Shown here: piece by piece, positions 1 to 8,374 of the stretch
Position numbering within the stretch: the first letter of the stretch is position 1
Layout: each line of letters begins with the position of its first letter
Assembly (NCBI GenBank): GCA_944384815.1
Contig: CALWUW010000012.1
Coordinates: forward strand, 48,175-112,174
Direction: 5' to 3'
DNA length: 64,000 nucleotides
DNA from: an uncultured Clostridia bacterium
GTDB lineage: Bacteria > Bacillota > Clostridia > Oscillospirales > Acutalibacteraceae
Notes under the pieces: generated by a model
Databases searched by the model: none
What the model was told of the DNA's origin: nothing
The model's input: only the letters and a program-made list of their open reading frames with translations
Program-made: the position numbers and the translations under genes

Positions 1-79
1 CTGCCCCTGCCATGGCTCCCGATTTGCAAAAAACGGCTCCAAATTGGATAATCCCGCTACCGGAGATCTGAACCGCTGA
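1..79 (+). CDS. 3' end of a Rieske [2Fe-2S] domain protein (partial)
   Basis: Reading from base 2, the last 25 codons before the TGA at 77-79 contain CPCHGS followed by RFAKNG and DNPATGDL. CPCHGS is the second Rieske cluster-binding box (Cys and His ligands), and the following residues fit the end of a Rieske domain. In Clostridia such C-terminal Rieske domains commonly end FAD-dependent oxidoreductases, so that is the likeliest full product, but everything upstream lies outside the window. A strong hairpin at 183-228 follows as its probable terminator. Confidence 0.7.
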   Translation, partial: CPCHGSRFAKNGSKLDNPATGDLNR

Positions 80-182
80 TTTTTCTGTTGAAAATTATGT
101 ATCAAACTCCCCTTGAGCAATACTCTTTAAAACCGCAAAGAAAACTCCGATGTTTTCCACGTCACACTGTGTGTACAAAATC

Positions 183-228
183 AACAGCCTGCTTCCTGTC
201 GTTTGCTCACAACAGAAAGCAGGCTGTT
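183..228. terminator. bidirectional hairpin terminator
   Basis: A perfect 12-bp stem (183-194 with 217-228, core AACAGCCTGCTT) has four further inner pairs. Short T-runs lie on both sides. It sits between the Rieske gene end (+) and the holin gene end (-) and could serve both. Confidence 0.7.
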
Positions 229-315
229 ACTTTTTCCAGCTGTTACTTTTTCAAAAGATTCCGCCCAAGCGAAAGGCCGGTTCCCTATTCCTTCACGCCA
301 GGGTGAAAACTGTTT

Positions 316-576
316 CTATTCTTTCTTGGGTTCTTCATAAGTCATTGCCTGTGGACTGTCGGATACACCGGCTGTGGTAGGATCGTTCACTACTCCTAAA
401 AGTGTAAGCAATCCAAAAACGGTACCCAAAATGGCGGAAGCCTGTTGGGCCCAAGGCGTATAATCCCAGGTAAATCCAAACAATACAGCAACCTGACTTA
501 CCAGCAAAAAGAGCGCGGGAATAGCAGAAAGCCAAAACGCTTTATTTTTAAGACGAACTTTCCAATTGATTTTCAT
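316..576 (-). CDS. phage holin, phi LC3-type
   Basis: A small 86-residue protein starts MKINWKVRLKN, with one hydrophobic segment at about residues 13-36 and a second at about 45-62, and a charged C-terminus. This fits the phi LC3 holin family, which makes small membrane pores that release endolysin in phages. The start has a strong AAGGAGG site 7 nt upstream. No endolysin, tail or other phage gene lies nearby, so it is either a prophage remnant or a domesticated holin; isolated copies of this family occur in clostridial chromosomes. The family call is by pattern and length only. Confidence 0.75.
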   Translation of the reverse strand: MKINWKVRLKNKAFWLSAIPALFLLVSQVAVLFGFTWDYTPWAQQASAILGTVFGLLTLLGVVNDPTTAGVSDSPQAMTYEEPKKE

Positions 577-765
577 GGAAAAACCTCCTTAACATACTGC
601 TTAAAAATTCCTATCTCCTCTTTATTACAATATGCGCCCTAACAAAGTTTGCGTCTTCTTCCCGCGGCAAAAAATAGTCCCCTGCCGGTTTGTTGCCTTT
701 CAAACACAGCAGGGGAAATTCCGTTTTCATTTTAACTTTTTAAAGGCAATGAGCCATAAAAGAAA

Positions 766-2082
766 TCATTTGTATTCCGGGAGCCAATCCTTATGGGCTT
801 CAAAAAGATCATCACAAAGGCTGCAAATGTCATCCTGCGATAATTCTGCCGCCGTATGAGGATCCAGCATGGCCGCCATATATACATCTTCCTTCTTTCT
901 GGAAACCGCCGCTTGAATGGTCAGAAGCTGCACGTTGATATTGGTCCGGTTAATGGCGGCGCACTGTTCAGGGAGATCTCCCACTACACAAGGATTGATC
1001 CCGTTTCGATCCACCATACAAGGAACCTCTACGCACGCATTGCTGGGCAGGTTGGTAATCAAACCCCGGTTCAGCACATTACCATGGATCCGGTAAGGTT
1101 TATCATTCTCCATGGCCTCAATAATGTACGCAGCAAATTCGTGGGATTTTTTATGCTCCAGCTGCGTATTATGAACCAAATCTTCCCGCATCTTTTCCCA
1201 GCCTTTGATTTGATCCACACAGCGTCTGGGGTATTCATCCAACGGAATCTTATACCGGTCGATCAGTTCCGGATACCGATCTTTGATATACCAGGGCGTG
1301 TATTCGGAAGTATGTTCGCTGGACTCAGTAATGTAGTATCCGAACCGCTTCATCATATCCAGCCGAACAAGATCCCAATCTTTTTCATAGCCCGCTGTCT
1401 CATCCAGATTCCGGCGTTTAATCTCCGGATAAAGGTCATTTCCTTCCAGATCCGTTAATTTCAGAAGCCAGGCCTGGTGATTGATGCCGGCAATTTCCCA
1501 ACGGCAGCGATCTTTGTACTCGTCCATCTTAAACGTATGCAGAAGCCCCGGAACGCAGGCCTGCACGCTGTGGCAGAGCCCTACCGTCCGGATGGATGTA
1601 TAGCGCTGCATGTATCCGGAAAGCATGGCCATAGGATTGGTGTAATTGATAAACAGCGCATCGGGGCAAACTTTTTCCATGTCCCGGGCAAAGGAATCCA
1701 AAACGGGAATGGTACGCAATGTACGGAAAATTCCTCCGATTCCCAAGGTGTCCGCAATGGTTTGACGAAGCCTATATTTTTTCGGTATTTCAAAATCCGT
1801 CACCGTGCAGGGCTCGTACCCACCTACCTGAATAGCGTTTACTACATATTTCGCGTCTTTCAACGCTTCCAGGCGGTCCATGGTGGCTGTAATGGAAAGG
1901 TCGGTTCTTCCGGAATTGGCCGCAATGTTTTCCAGCATCTTTCGCGAATCTTCCAGACGCACCGGATCAATGTCGTAAAGAAAGATCCGAAGGTCCTGGA
2001 TGGCAGGGGTCATAATGCAATCCCCCAAAACATTTTTAGCAAAAACGGTGCTTCCCGCACCCATAAAGGTTACTTTTACCAT
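766..2082 (-). CDS. melA: GH4 alpha-galactosidase (MelA-like)
   Basis: A cytoplasmic family GH4 glycosidase that uses NAD+ and a divalent metal to split alpha-galactosides such as melibiose by a redox-elimination route. Visible marks are the NAD-binding GAGS near residue 9, NYTNPM at about 146-151, the metal-binding Cys-His at 170-171 (CHS), GINHQAW around 199-205, and DTLGIGG, typical of the alpha-galactosidase branch. The ATG at 2082 is preferred over the one at 2103 because GGGGAG lies 8 nt before it. At 438 residues it has the usual GH4 length. It is divergent from an AraC regulator that probably controls it. Substrate specificity within GH4 is inferred; other GH4 activities are not excluded. 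Confidence 0.88.
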   Translation of the reverse strand: MVKVTFMGAGSTVFAKNVLGDCIMTPAIQDLRIFLYDIDPVRLEDSRKMLENIAANSGRTDLSITATMDRLEALKDAKYVVNAIQVGGYEPCTVTDFEIPKKYRLRQTIADTLGIGGIFRTLRTIPVLDSFARDMEKVCPDALFINYTNPMAMLSGYMQRYTSIRTVGLCHSVQACVPGLLHTFKMDEYKDRCRWEIAGINHQAWLLKLTDLEGNDLYPEIKRRNLDETAGYEKDWDLVRLDMMKRFGYYITESSEHTSEYTPWYIKDRYPELIDRYKIPLDEYPRRCVDQIKGWEKMREDLVHNTQLEHKKSHEFAAYIIEAMENDKPYRIHGNVLNRGLITNLPSNACVEVPCMVDRNGINPCVVGDLPEQCAAINRTNINVQLLTIQAAVSRKKEDVYMAAMLDPHTAAELSQDDICSLCDDLFEAHKDWLPEYK

Positions 2083-2151
2083 AGTGCAACTCCCCTTTTT
2101 CATTTTTATGGTATAAACTGGCTAAAATTATTTTATAACCCCTTATCTCTT

Positions 2152-2192
2152 TTTTCTGCGAAAAATGTTGCTCTTTTCTGTAAAAATGTTGC
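2152..2192. promoter_or_regulatory. direct-repeat operator candidate between melA and araC-type gene
   Basis: AAAAATGTTGC occurs twice in the same direction, at 2161-2171 and 2182-2192, exactly 21 bp apart (two helical turns). Each copy is preceded by TTTTCTG (2152-2158 and 2174-2180). Two direct half-sites two turns apart is the usual AraC-family operator layout. It lies in the divergent intergenic region, so it probably binds the neighbouring regulator. Confidence 0.6.
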
Positions 2193-2294
2193 ATGATAAA
2201 TTATAAAATGCTAAGATGCGTTTAAAAGATTGCAATAGAACCGGTATTTTTGATGAACTTCTTTTCGGCATTAAGGAAAAACGGAGTGAAAAAT

Positions 2295-3131
2295 ATGTTT
2301 TTATATTACGCGTCAAACTTTTTCAGTGAAGAACTTAGTCTTTATCAATGCGGAGAAGAGGCTTGCTCTCCCAAACATTCCTTTGGACCGGCCATTCGGA
2401 ACTTTTTCCTGATCCACTGCATTCTTCATGGAAAGGGCACCTATTGCCGGGGGAATTTCTCCTATTCTCTGGGCTCGGGAGATGCGTTTTTGATCTTGCC
2501 CGGAGAAAGTACTTTCTATCAAGCGGATTCTCAAGATCCCTGGCATTACATATGGGCAGGCTTCCAAGGATCCAAGGCGGAAGAGATTCTGGCTGCTGCC
2601 GGTTTGGGGAAAGAAAGGGTGGTGTTCCACTGCGGAACGGACAGTGACGCTTTTCTGGCACTGAAAAATTTATGCAGCTATGCCGCCAAAGACTCCCCCA
2701 ACGATTTTGCCTTACTGGGACATTTATATTGGTTCCTTTCTCAGCTTACCAAACCGGATTTCGTCCCCCCGCAGCCTTTGAAAAGCGGCGAATATTACGA
2801 AAAAGCCATTCAGTTTATTTCCACCAATTACGCCGACCCTATTTCGGTTCCCATGATCGCCAAGGCTGTAGGGATCCATCGCTCTTACTTGTTCCGGGTA
2901 TTCAAAGAAAATGCCGGAATATCCCCTCAAAAATTTCTGACGCAGTACCGCATTCAAAAAGCCAAGGAGCTTTTGGATACCACTTCTCTGAATATAACAG
3001 AAGTAGCTTTTTCCACAGGATTTCAGGATCCCGGCTATTTTTCCAAGGTCTTTCGTACCGTTTCCGGCACTTCTCCCAGGGAATACGAAACACGGGAAAA
3101 AGCGATCCTGTATTCCACTGTTGAGCCCTGA
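2295..3131 (+). CDS. AraC-family transcriptional regulator (sugar type)
   Basis: A 278-residue regulator with an N-terminal cupin-like sensor (roughly residues 20-160, with GKGTY and LPGE segments) and a C-terminal double helix-turn-helix (about 170-270). The HTH carries IAKAVGIHRSYLFRVFK and the family signature IT-EVAFSTGFQDPGYFSKVFR followed by GTSPREY. The ATG at 2295 has GGAG 8 nt upstream and is preferred to the in-frame starts at 2250 and 2253, which lack a site. It is divergent from the alpha-galactosidase across two direct repeats, so control of that gene, perhaps with raffinose-type sugars as inducer, is a reasonable inference. No transporter is adjacent. Confidence 0.88.
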   Translation: MFLYYASNFFSEELSLYQCGEEACSPKHSFGPAIRNFFLIHCILHGKGTYCRGNFSYSLGSGDAFLILPGESTFYQADSQDPWHYIWAGFQGSKAEEILAAAGLGKERVVFHCGTDSDAFLALKNLCSYAAKDSPNDFALLGHLYWFLSQLTKPDFVPPQPLKSGEYYEKAIQFISTNYADPISVPMIAKAVGIHRSYLFRVFKENAGISPQKFLTQYRIQKAKELLDTTSLNITEVAFSTGFQDPGYFSKVFRTVSGTSPREYETREKAILYSTVEP

Positions 3132-3206
3132 GTCACTTTCTTTCATCACTTTTTCTGGCACTTTTCCCCTCTATAACAATTTCCTGTTATAGGAAGAGGA
3201 AGAAAC

Positions 3207-3251
3207 AAAGGCCCTTTTGGCAGGCATTTTTGCCGTACCAAAAGGGCCTTT
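3207..3251. terminator. bidirectional terminator
   Basis: A 14-bp perfect stem (3207-3220 with 3238-3251, AAAGGCCCTTTTGG) lies between the converging AraC-type and DUF362 genes. A second inverted repeat (TATAACA...TGTTATA) lies just before it at about 3172-3191. Confidence 0.8.
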
Positions 3252-3297
3252 GAAATGGAACAGACGGATTTTCTCTGTCTGCTTTCACCTTAGGTCT

Positions 3298-4431
3298 TTA
3301 TTTCATGGTGATCAATTCATATGTTCTGGAGCCCAGACCAATTTTTTCCGCGTGCTCCAGGCAGGTCTTCCACTCGGATTCCGGCGTGGAATTGGTGAAA
3401 TGGTCATGGTGATCCACGAAATCCTTCTTTGCCAAATTATCCGAAAGCTGGCTATTGGGAAGGGGAGACGCCGCCAAACAGGCATCCACACAAGCCTGAT
3501 CCAGCGCCAAAGGATCAAAGGAAGCAAACATTCCCAGATTCGGCAGAATAGGCGCGTCGTTTTCCGCGTGGCAATCGCAGTTAGGAGAAACATCCACAAC
3601 CAGGGAAATGTGGAAATTGGGACGTCCATCCAAAACCGCTTTGGTATATTCCGCCATGCGGCAGTTCAATTCCTTGGTTGCCGCAGAATCGTTAAAGGCA
3701 ATGGCGTCAAAATTGCAGGAACCCAGGCACCGGCCGCATCCTACACAATTCTGCTGATCCACCGTCATCTTCCGTGTGGTTTCATCAAAGATCAAGCCGT
3801 TATTGGCGCACTCTCTCTGGCATCTGCGGCAGCCGCGGCAGAGATCCGCCTCGATATGCGGTTTCCCGTTGTTATGCTGGTCTTTCTTTCCGGCCCGGGA
3901 ACCGCAGCCCATGCCAATATTCTTGATACAGCCCCCGAAACCTGTCATTTCATGGCCTTTAAAATGCGTCAAGCTAATAAATACATCCGCATCCATAATG
4001 GCGTGGCCGATTTTGGCTTCCTGGATATACTCTCCTCCATTTACCGGTACGGAAATATCATCCGTTCCTTTCAGGCCGTCGGCAATAATCACCGGGCAGC
4101 CCACCGTGAGAGGCGTAAAGCCGTTTTCCCAAGCGCACTCCAAATGCTCCAAAGCATTTTTCCGGCTGCCAGGATAAAGCGTATTGCAATCCGTCAAAAA
4201 CGGCTTGCCTCCCAATCCCTTGACCACGTCCACCACAGCTTTGGCATAATTGGGACGAAGGTAACTGATATTGCCCAACTCACCAAAATGCATTTTGATG
4301 GCTACAAATTTACCTTCCAGGTCCAGCTGCTGAATCCCGGCCTTACGGATCAGTTTTTTCAGCTTGGTGGGAAGGCCGTCCCCATAGGCAGGCGTGCGGA
4401 AATCCGTAAAATACACCTTTGCTTTTTCCAT
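3298..4431 (-). CDS. DUF362 protein with two 4Fe-4S ferredoxin motifs
   Basis: A 377-residue protein with an N-terminal DUF362 domain (residues about 5-185, including SLTHFKGHEMTGFGG and KNIGMG). Two CxxCxxCxxxC ferredoxin motifs follow, CRGCRRCQREC near 198 and CVGCGRCLGSC near 228, and then a second DUF362-like part. It should bind two [4Fe-4S] clusters and act in cytoplasmic electron transfer, but no reaction is established for this family. The start is supported by GGAGG 7 nt upstream. It stands alone between a regulator and tRNA genes. Many clostridial genomes carry several copies, so the context gives no function. Confidence 0.85.
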   Translation of the reverse strand: MEKAKVYFTDFRTPAYGDGLPTKLKKLIRKAGIQQLDLEGKFVAIKMHFGELGNISYLRPNYAKAVVDVVKGLGGKPFLTDCNTLYPGSRKNALEHLECAWENGFTPLTVGCPVIIADGLKGTDDISVPVNGGEYIQEAKIGHAIMDADVFISLTHFKGHEMTGFGGCIKNIGMGCGSRAGKKDQHNNGKPHIEADLCRGCRRCQRECANNGLIFDETTRKMTVDQQNCVGCGRCLGSCNFDAIAFNDSAATKELNCRMAEYTKAVLDGRPNFHISLVVDVSPNCDCHAENDAPILPNLGMFASFDPLALDQACVDACLAASPLPNSQLSDNLAKKDFVDHHDHFTNSTPESEWKTCLEHAEKIGLGSRTYELITMK

Positions 4432-4609
4432 AATCGTTCCTCCAATTTTTCTTTCTGCAAGCAGTAAAAAGGAACCGGCTCCCTGCTGTACAAGAAGAAC
4501 GATTCCTTTATTAGACCGTCAAAAAAGAACTTGAACTTGCCGTTCCCGGCGCTCGGGTTCAAATCTTTTAAAAAACAAAGCAGCTACGATAAAATGTAAC
4601 TGCTTCGTT

Positions 4610-4699
4610 TGGCGGAGAAAGAGGGATTTGAACCCTCGCGCCGGTTACCCGACCTACTCCCTTAGCAGGGGAGCCCCTTCACCACTTGGGTATTTCTCC
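4610..4699 (-). tRNA. tRNA-Ser (GCU anticodon)
   Basis: Read on the minus strand it starts GGAGAAATACC, has a GCT anticodon in the loop CTGCTAA, a long serine-type variable arm and the T-arm GGTTCAAATCC, and closes with TTTCTCCG. The CCA is encoded. Confidence 0.95.
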
Positions 4700-4737
4700 A
4701 TATATATTTATTTGAACAGGCAACCTGAAATGTTCCG

Positions 4738-4826
4738 TGGCGGAGAGGAAGAGATTCGAACTCTTGGTCCCTTACGAGATCACTAGTTTTCAAGACTAGC
4801 TCCTTAAACCACTCGGACACCTCTCC
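4738..4826 (-). tRNA. tRNA-Ser (UGA anticodon)
   Basis: On the minus strand: acceptor GGAGAGG, anticodon TGA in the loop CTTGAAA, a long variable arm, T-arm GAGTTCGAATC, closing CCTCTCCG, and encoded CCA. It lies 38 bp upstream of the other tRNA-Ser, probably in one transcript. Confidence 0.95.
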
Positions 4827-4884
4827 GGGTTCCTCAATGAGACGAATGTTATTATATCCTATTTCATCTACTTTGTCAACTATT

Positions 4885-4924
4885 AAGAGGGATAAATCTT
4901 TTAAAACAAAGATTTATCCCTCTT
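4885..4924. terminator. long hairpin, probable terminator
   Basis: A perfect 17-bp stem (4885-4901 with 4908-4924) has a 6-nt loop. It lies just past the end of the membrane-protein gene (-) and before the tRNA-Ser pair. No clear T-run follows on either strand, so termination is inferred from stem strength and position. Confidence 0.55.
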
Positions 4925-4969
4925 GTAAAGGCATCTTCTCAAAATATTTCAGGAAACACCTTATAAAAT

Positions 4970-5365
4970 TTAAAGATTTCTTACCTTTTTCTTCTTCCCA
5001 TTTTTCATAAAAGCACAAATGCCCATTGCCGGAATGGTTATAAAAAACCAAACCAGGGAAAAGGCCGGGCAAATTTGCCCCAGAAAATTTCCGGGCAAAC
5101 CGGAGTAATCCCATACATTCATTTTCAGTCCTACATTAACCACCAATCCGGTGAGAAATTCTACCCCGGTGATGATTCCCGATCCTGCCGCACAGCGGGC
5201 GATCCAATGTTTGCCCTTCATGCCCGTACAGCAGATTTTTTCGATCAGGCAGAGACAAACCCCTCCTGCCGCCACCATAGAAACGTCCGTTCTTCCTCGG
5301 GACAAAAGTTCCAACAACGGATATCCCACTCCGCCGGTTAAAAAAAGCTTTGCTGTTGTTGTCAT
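4970..5365 (-). CDS. putative CmpB-type (ABC-transporter type IV) membrane protein
   Basis: 131 residues with about four hydrophobic segments and the conserved block GVEFLTGLVVN...WDYSGLPGNFLGQICPAFSLVWF. That block is the hallmark of the small clostridial membrane family annotated as putative ABC-transporter type IV (CmpB-like). Its role is unknown. The chosen ATG has GGGG 8 nt before it; an in-frame start 20 codons upstream would add a Cys-rich, non-membrane leader and has no site. It is followed by a hairpin at 4885-4924. Confidence 0.7.
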   Translation of the reverse strand: MTTTAKLFLTGGVGYPLLELLSRGRTDVSMVAAGGVCLCLIEKICCTGMKGKHWIARCAAGSGIITGVEFLTGLVVNVGLKMNVWDYSGLPGNFLGQICPAFSLVWFFITIPAMGICAFMKNGKKKKVRNL

Positions 5366-5480
5366 TGCATGTTCCCCTTTTTTCGAATACTTCTGACAAT
5401 TGCAGTTTTTACAGTTTTGTGGCATTTATTCCGAAAAAAGAGAGAACTTTTTCACCGTTTATTTTGCACAGCAAAAAAAT

Positions 5481-5513
5481 CCGGCTTTAGCTTGCGCCGC
5501 AAGCTAAAGCCGG
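5481..5513 (-). terminator. terminator of the transketolase operon
   Basis: A stem of about 14-16 bp (CCGGCTTTAGCTTG and its complement) is followed on the minus strand by seven T residues. It lies 22 bp past the stop of the C-terminal transketolase gene. Confidence 0.85.
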
Positions 5514-5534
5514 AAAAGACTTCCCGAAACGACC

Positions 5535-6479
5535 TTATTTCCCTAAGGCTTTCTTGGTAACAGCCGCGATATTTTCCGCACAGAGACCAAACTCTTTCAA
5601 CAAATCTTTGGCCGGCCCGGAATATCCGAACACGTCCTGAACGCCCATCCGCACCAAAGGCGTGGGGCACTTTTCGGAAAGAACCGCAGCAACGGCTTCT
5701 CCCAATCCGCCGATCACATTGTGCTCTTCCACCGTAATGATCTTTCCGGTTTCTTTAGCGGCTTTAAGGATGATTTCCTCATCCAAGGGCTTTACCGTAT
5801 GGATGTTGATTACCCGGGCATGAATGCCTTCTTCTGCCAAAGCGTCCGCTGCTTTAATGGTCTCGGATACCATCAAGCCGGTGGCTACAATGGTAATATC
5901 ATCGCCCTGACGAAGGGTGATTCCTTTTCCGATTTCAAAGGAATAATCGTCTCCGTTATTGAAGCTTTCCACTGCCAAGCGGCCCAAACGCAGGTACACA
6001 GGGCCCTCATATTCAATAGCAGCCTTTACTGCGGCTTTCATTTCATAATGATCCGCCGGATTCAAAATCACCATGCCGGGAATGGTCCGCATCAATGCCA
6101 GATCTTCACAGCACTGGTGTGTCGCGCCGTCTTCACCAACAGAAATGCCCGCATGGGAACCTACCAGCTTTACATTCAAATGGGGGTACCCCACAGAGTT
6201 CCGGACCTGCTCAAACGCGCGGCCGGCCGTAAACATTGCAAAGGAGGCCGCAAAAGGAATTTTGCCGCAGGTGGCCAAACCGGCCGCAATTCCCACCATA
6301 TTGCATTCCGCAATACCGCAGTCAATAAAACGATCCGGATACGCCTTCTTGAAAATGCCCGTTTTCGTTGCTGCAGCCAAATCCGCGTCCAATACAACTA
6401 CCTGCGGATACTGCTCTGCCAGCTCTGTCACAGCCTGACCAAAACTTTCACGAGTCGCCAGTTTTACCATCTCTGCCAT
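5535..6479 (-). CDS. transketolase, C-terminal subunit
   Basis: A 314-residue protein with the pyrimidine-binding (about 1-170) and C-terminal (about 185-310) domains of transketolase. Visible marks are the thiamine-activating Glu region (FIDCGIAECNMVGIAAGLA), AGISVGEDGATHQ and VEEHNVIGGLG. With the upstream N-terminal subunit it forms a split transketolase that moves two-carbon units between sugar phosphates in the non-oxidative pentose phosphate pathway. Its ATG overlaps the stop of the N-terminal gene (TAATG), which implies translational coupling. The usual single transketolase chain is about 660 residues, the sum of the two. A split DXS-like enzyme is less likely because of the operon pattern and motifs. 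Confidence 0.92.
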   Translation of the reverse strand: MAEMVKLATRESFGQAVTELAEQYPQVVVLDADLAAATKTGIFKKAYPDRFIDCGIAECNMVGIAAGLATCGKIPFAASFAMFTAGRAFEQVRNSVGYPHLNVKLVGSHAGISVGEDGATHQCCEDLALMRTIPGMVILNPADHYEMKAAVKAAIEYEGPVYLRLGRLAVESFNNGDDYSFEIGKGITLRQGDDITIVATGLMVSETIKAADALAEEGIHARVINIHTVKPLDEEIILKAAKETGKIITVEEHNVIGGLGEAVAAVLSEKCPTPLVRMGVQDVFGYSGPAKDLLKEFGLCAENIAAVTKKALGK

Positions 6480-7324
6480 TATTCTGCCTCCAATCCGGCA
6501 AGCGCCTGTTTCAGTTCTGCCATTGCCGTTTCATACTGTTCCGCGTTGGGCGCCGTTCCATGCCAGCCCACCTGGTTCTCCATAAAGGAAACGCCTTTTC
6601 CCTTTACTGTTTTTGCAATAATCACCGACGGCTTCCCCTCCACTGCCTTGGCGTGAGCAAAAGCAGCTTCCAGAGCCTCAAAATCATGGCCATCCACCAT
6701 CTGCACATCAAAACCAAATGCACGGAATTTCTCATCAATAGGCTCTGGCCCGCCAACTTCTGAAATAGGACCGTCGATCTGCAAACCGTTGTTGTCCACG
6801 ATCACGCAGAGGTTATCCAGCTTTTTATGGCCGGCGAACATAGCCGCTTCCCAAACCTGGCCTTCTTCCAATTCACCGTCTCCCAACAGTGTGTATACCC
6901 GGAAATCCTTCTGATCCAGTTTGGCTGCCAACGCCATTCCGCAGGCAGCGGAAATCCCCTGGCCCAAAGAACCGGAACTCATATCAACACCGGGAGTATC
7001 CTGCATATTGGGATGTCCCTGCAGCATGGAACCGATATGACGCAGCCCCTTCATTTCTTCTCTGGAGAAATAACCTTTTTCAGCCAGAACACCATACAAA
7101 CCGGGGCAAGTATGCCCTTTGGAAAGCACAAAACGATCCCGATCCGGATCCTGGGGCTTCTCAGGATTTACCCGGAGCTCTCTAAAATAAAGATACGTGT
7201 AAATATCCGCAGCGGAAAGAGAACCGCCGGGATGGCCGGACTTGGCATGATAAACGCCTTCGATTACGTTCATCCTGACTTTGCAGGCAGTAAGCTGCAG
7301 GCTTTTCTTTTCACAGCTATTCAT
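6479..7324 (-). CDS. transketolase, N-terminal subunit
   Basis: 281 residues that carry the thiamine diphosphate-binding domain: HAKSGHPGGSLSAADI near residue 27, SKGHTCPGLYG, LGQGISAACGMALA, and the GDGELEEGQVWEAAMFA...VDNN metal/diphosphate motif. The ATG at 7324 is chosen because AGGAGG lies 7 nt before it; the upstream in-frame ATG at 7441 lacks a site. It is first in a two-gene operon with the C-terminal subunit, behind a sigma-A promoter at 7391-7419. Confidence 0.93.
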   Translation of the reverse strand: MNSCEKKSLQLTACKVRMNVIEGVYHAKSGHPGGSLSAADIYTYLYFRELRVNPEKPQDPDRDRFVLSKGHTCPGLYGVLAEKGYFSREEMKGLRHIGSMLQGHPNMQDTPGVDMSSGSLGQGISAACGMALAAKLDQKDFRVYTLLGDGELEEGQVWEAAMFAGHKKLDNLCVIVDNNGLQIDGPISEVGGPEPIDEKFRAFGFDVQMVDGHDFEALEAAFAHAKAVEGKPSVIIAKTVKGKGVSFMENQVGWHGTAPNAEQYETAMAELKQALAGLEAE

Positions 7325-7390
7325 TCGTTGGCCTCCTAATTTGTTCAAACTATCGCTGTATTCTCTGTTACAGCGAACGAATTCTAGATT

Positions 7391-7419
7391 ATTATACAAT
7401 AGAAATCCACAAAATGCAA
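7391..7419 (-). promoter_or_regulatory. sigma-A promoter of the transketolase operon
   Basis: On the minus strand TTGCAT (7414-7419), 17 bp, TATAAT (7391-7396). It is about 65 bp upstream of the start codon. Confidence 0.7.
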
Positions 7420-7585
7420 TGGATACAGATAGAAAAAGCAAAGTTAATTCTCATTAAGAAGTATAGGGCTTGGCTGACCTTAAGCGAAACAAAACCAATC
7501 TTTAAAAGAATCAGCCCAAAATTCAGCAACCATAAATTTGCCTGTAGGGAATATCGTCTTTTCCTCCTCGCAGGAATAAAAACAA

Positions 7586-7625
7586 GCCCGGCGGCTTACG
7601 TACAATATCCGTAAACCCGCCAGGC
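7586..7625 (-). terminator. terminator of the flavin reductase-rubredoxin gene
   Basis: An imperfect 15-bp GC-rich stem (7586-7600 with 7610-7625), followed on the minus strand by TTGTTTTTATT. It starts 7 bp past the stop codon. Confidence 0.8.
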
Positions 7626-7631
7626 TGTTCT

Positions 7632-8285
7632 TTACTTTCTTTTGAACGCGGATTTCGGCATACCACAAATGGGGCAAGTCCAATCATCCGGCAGTTCTTC
7701 AAAAGGAATCTCTTCGTCCTTATATTCATATCCGCACACTGTGCAGACCCATGCCTCATCCACGGAAGAGGCTTCTTTCTGCGGGGCCTGGTACGTGGGG
7801 GCGTTTTTGGGCGCGGATCCTTTGATAACCGTATGATAGTAATCGTACGTCATGGGCTTCCCTACGGACCGGTCACTTCCGGCTACGATCTCGCCGATAA
7901 AAACAGTATGCGTAAATACGTCGACTTTACCGATCACTTTACACAAATACCAGCAGCAAATATTCTCCTGAAGAACAGGATATCCCTCCGCCAAAACTCT
8001 GTGACGAACATTTTCCAGCTTATCGGTATCTTTTCCGGAAGTAAATCCCAAAGCGCCGATCACAGCGCCGGAGGTGTCTTCCGAAAGAACGGAAACCGTA
8101 AAATATCCCTCTTTTTCAATGCAGGAATGGCTGTAGTTCTTCTGATTCATGCTTACGGCTAAAGTATTGGGCGTATTGGATACCTGAAAAACCGTATTTA
8201 CGATACAGGCTGAAACTTTTGCTTCATCTTTTACACCAATGGCATACATTCCATACGTTAGTTTCCATAAAGTTTCATTTTTCAT
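7632..8285 (-). CDS. flavin reductase-rubredoxin fusion (high-molecular-weight rubredoxin type)
   Basis: 217 residues: an FMN-binding flavin reductase-like domain (about 1-155) and a C-terminal rubredoxin (about 177-215) with CTVCG at 181 and CPICG at 204, the four iron ligands. The same layout occurs in the high-molecular-weight rubredoxin of acetogens, where it passes electrons from NADH to a flavodiiron protein that reduces nitric oxide or oxygen. A role in O2/NO defence is therefore likely, but no flavodiiron partner lies in the window. GGAG precedes the ATG by 9 nt. Confidence 0.88.
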   Translation of the reverse strand: MKNETLWKLTYGMYAIGVKDEAKVSACIVNTVFQVSNTPNTLAVSMNQKNYSHSCIEKEGYFTVSVLSEDTSGAVIGALGFTSGKDTDKLENVRHRVLAEGYPVLQENICCWYLCKVIGKVDVFTHTVFIGEIVAGSDRSVGKPMTYDYYHTVIKGSAPKNAPTYQAPQKEASSVDEAWVCTVCGYEYKDEEIPFEELPDDWTCPICGMPKSAFKRK

Positions 8286-8374
8286 CTCACTCGCTCCATT
8301 CTTTGAACCTATATGCTTATCATACCACCGAATGCCATAGGTTACAACAAAAAAGAAAAAATTTTAAAAACTTC

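Noticed and set aside
316-576. A prophage at the left end
   Set aside because: Only a holin is present; no endolysin, structural, integrase or repressor genes lie next to it within the window.
3217-4467. A 416-codon frame opposite the DUF362 gene
   Set aside because: It begins inside a terminator and mirrors a gene with two intact ferredoxin motifs.
4885-4924. Attachment site or insertion-sequence end near the tRNA-Ser pair
   Set aside because: The 17-bp palindrome is a hairpin at a gene end. There is no integrase, no duplicated tRNA 3' end and no flanking direct repeat in the window.
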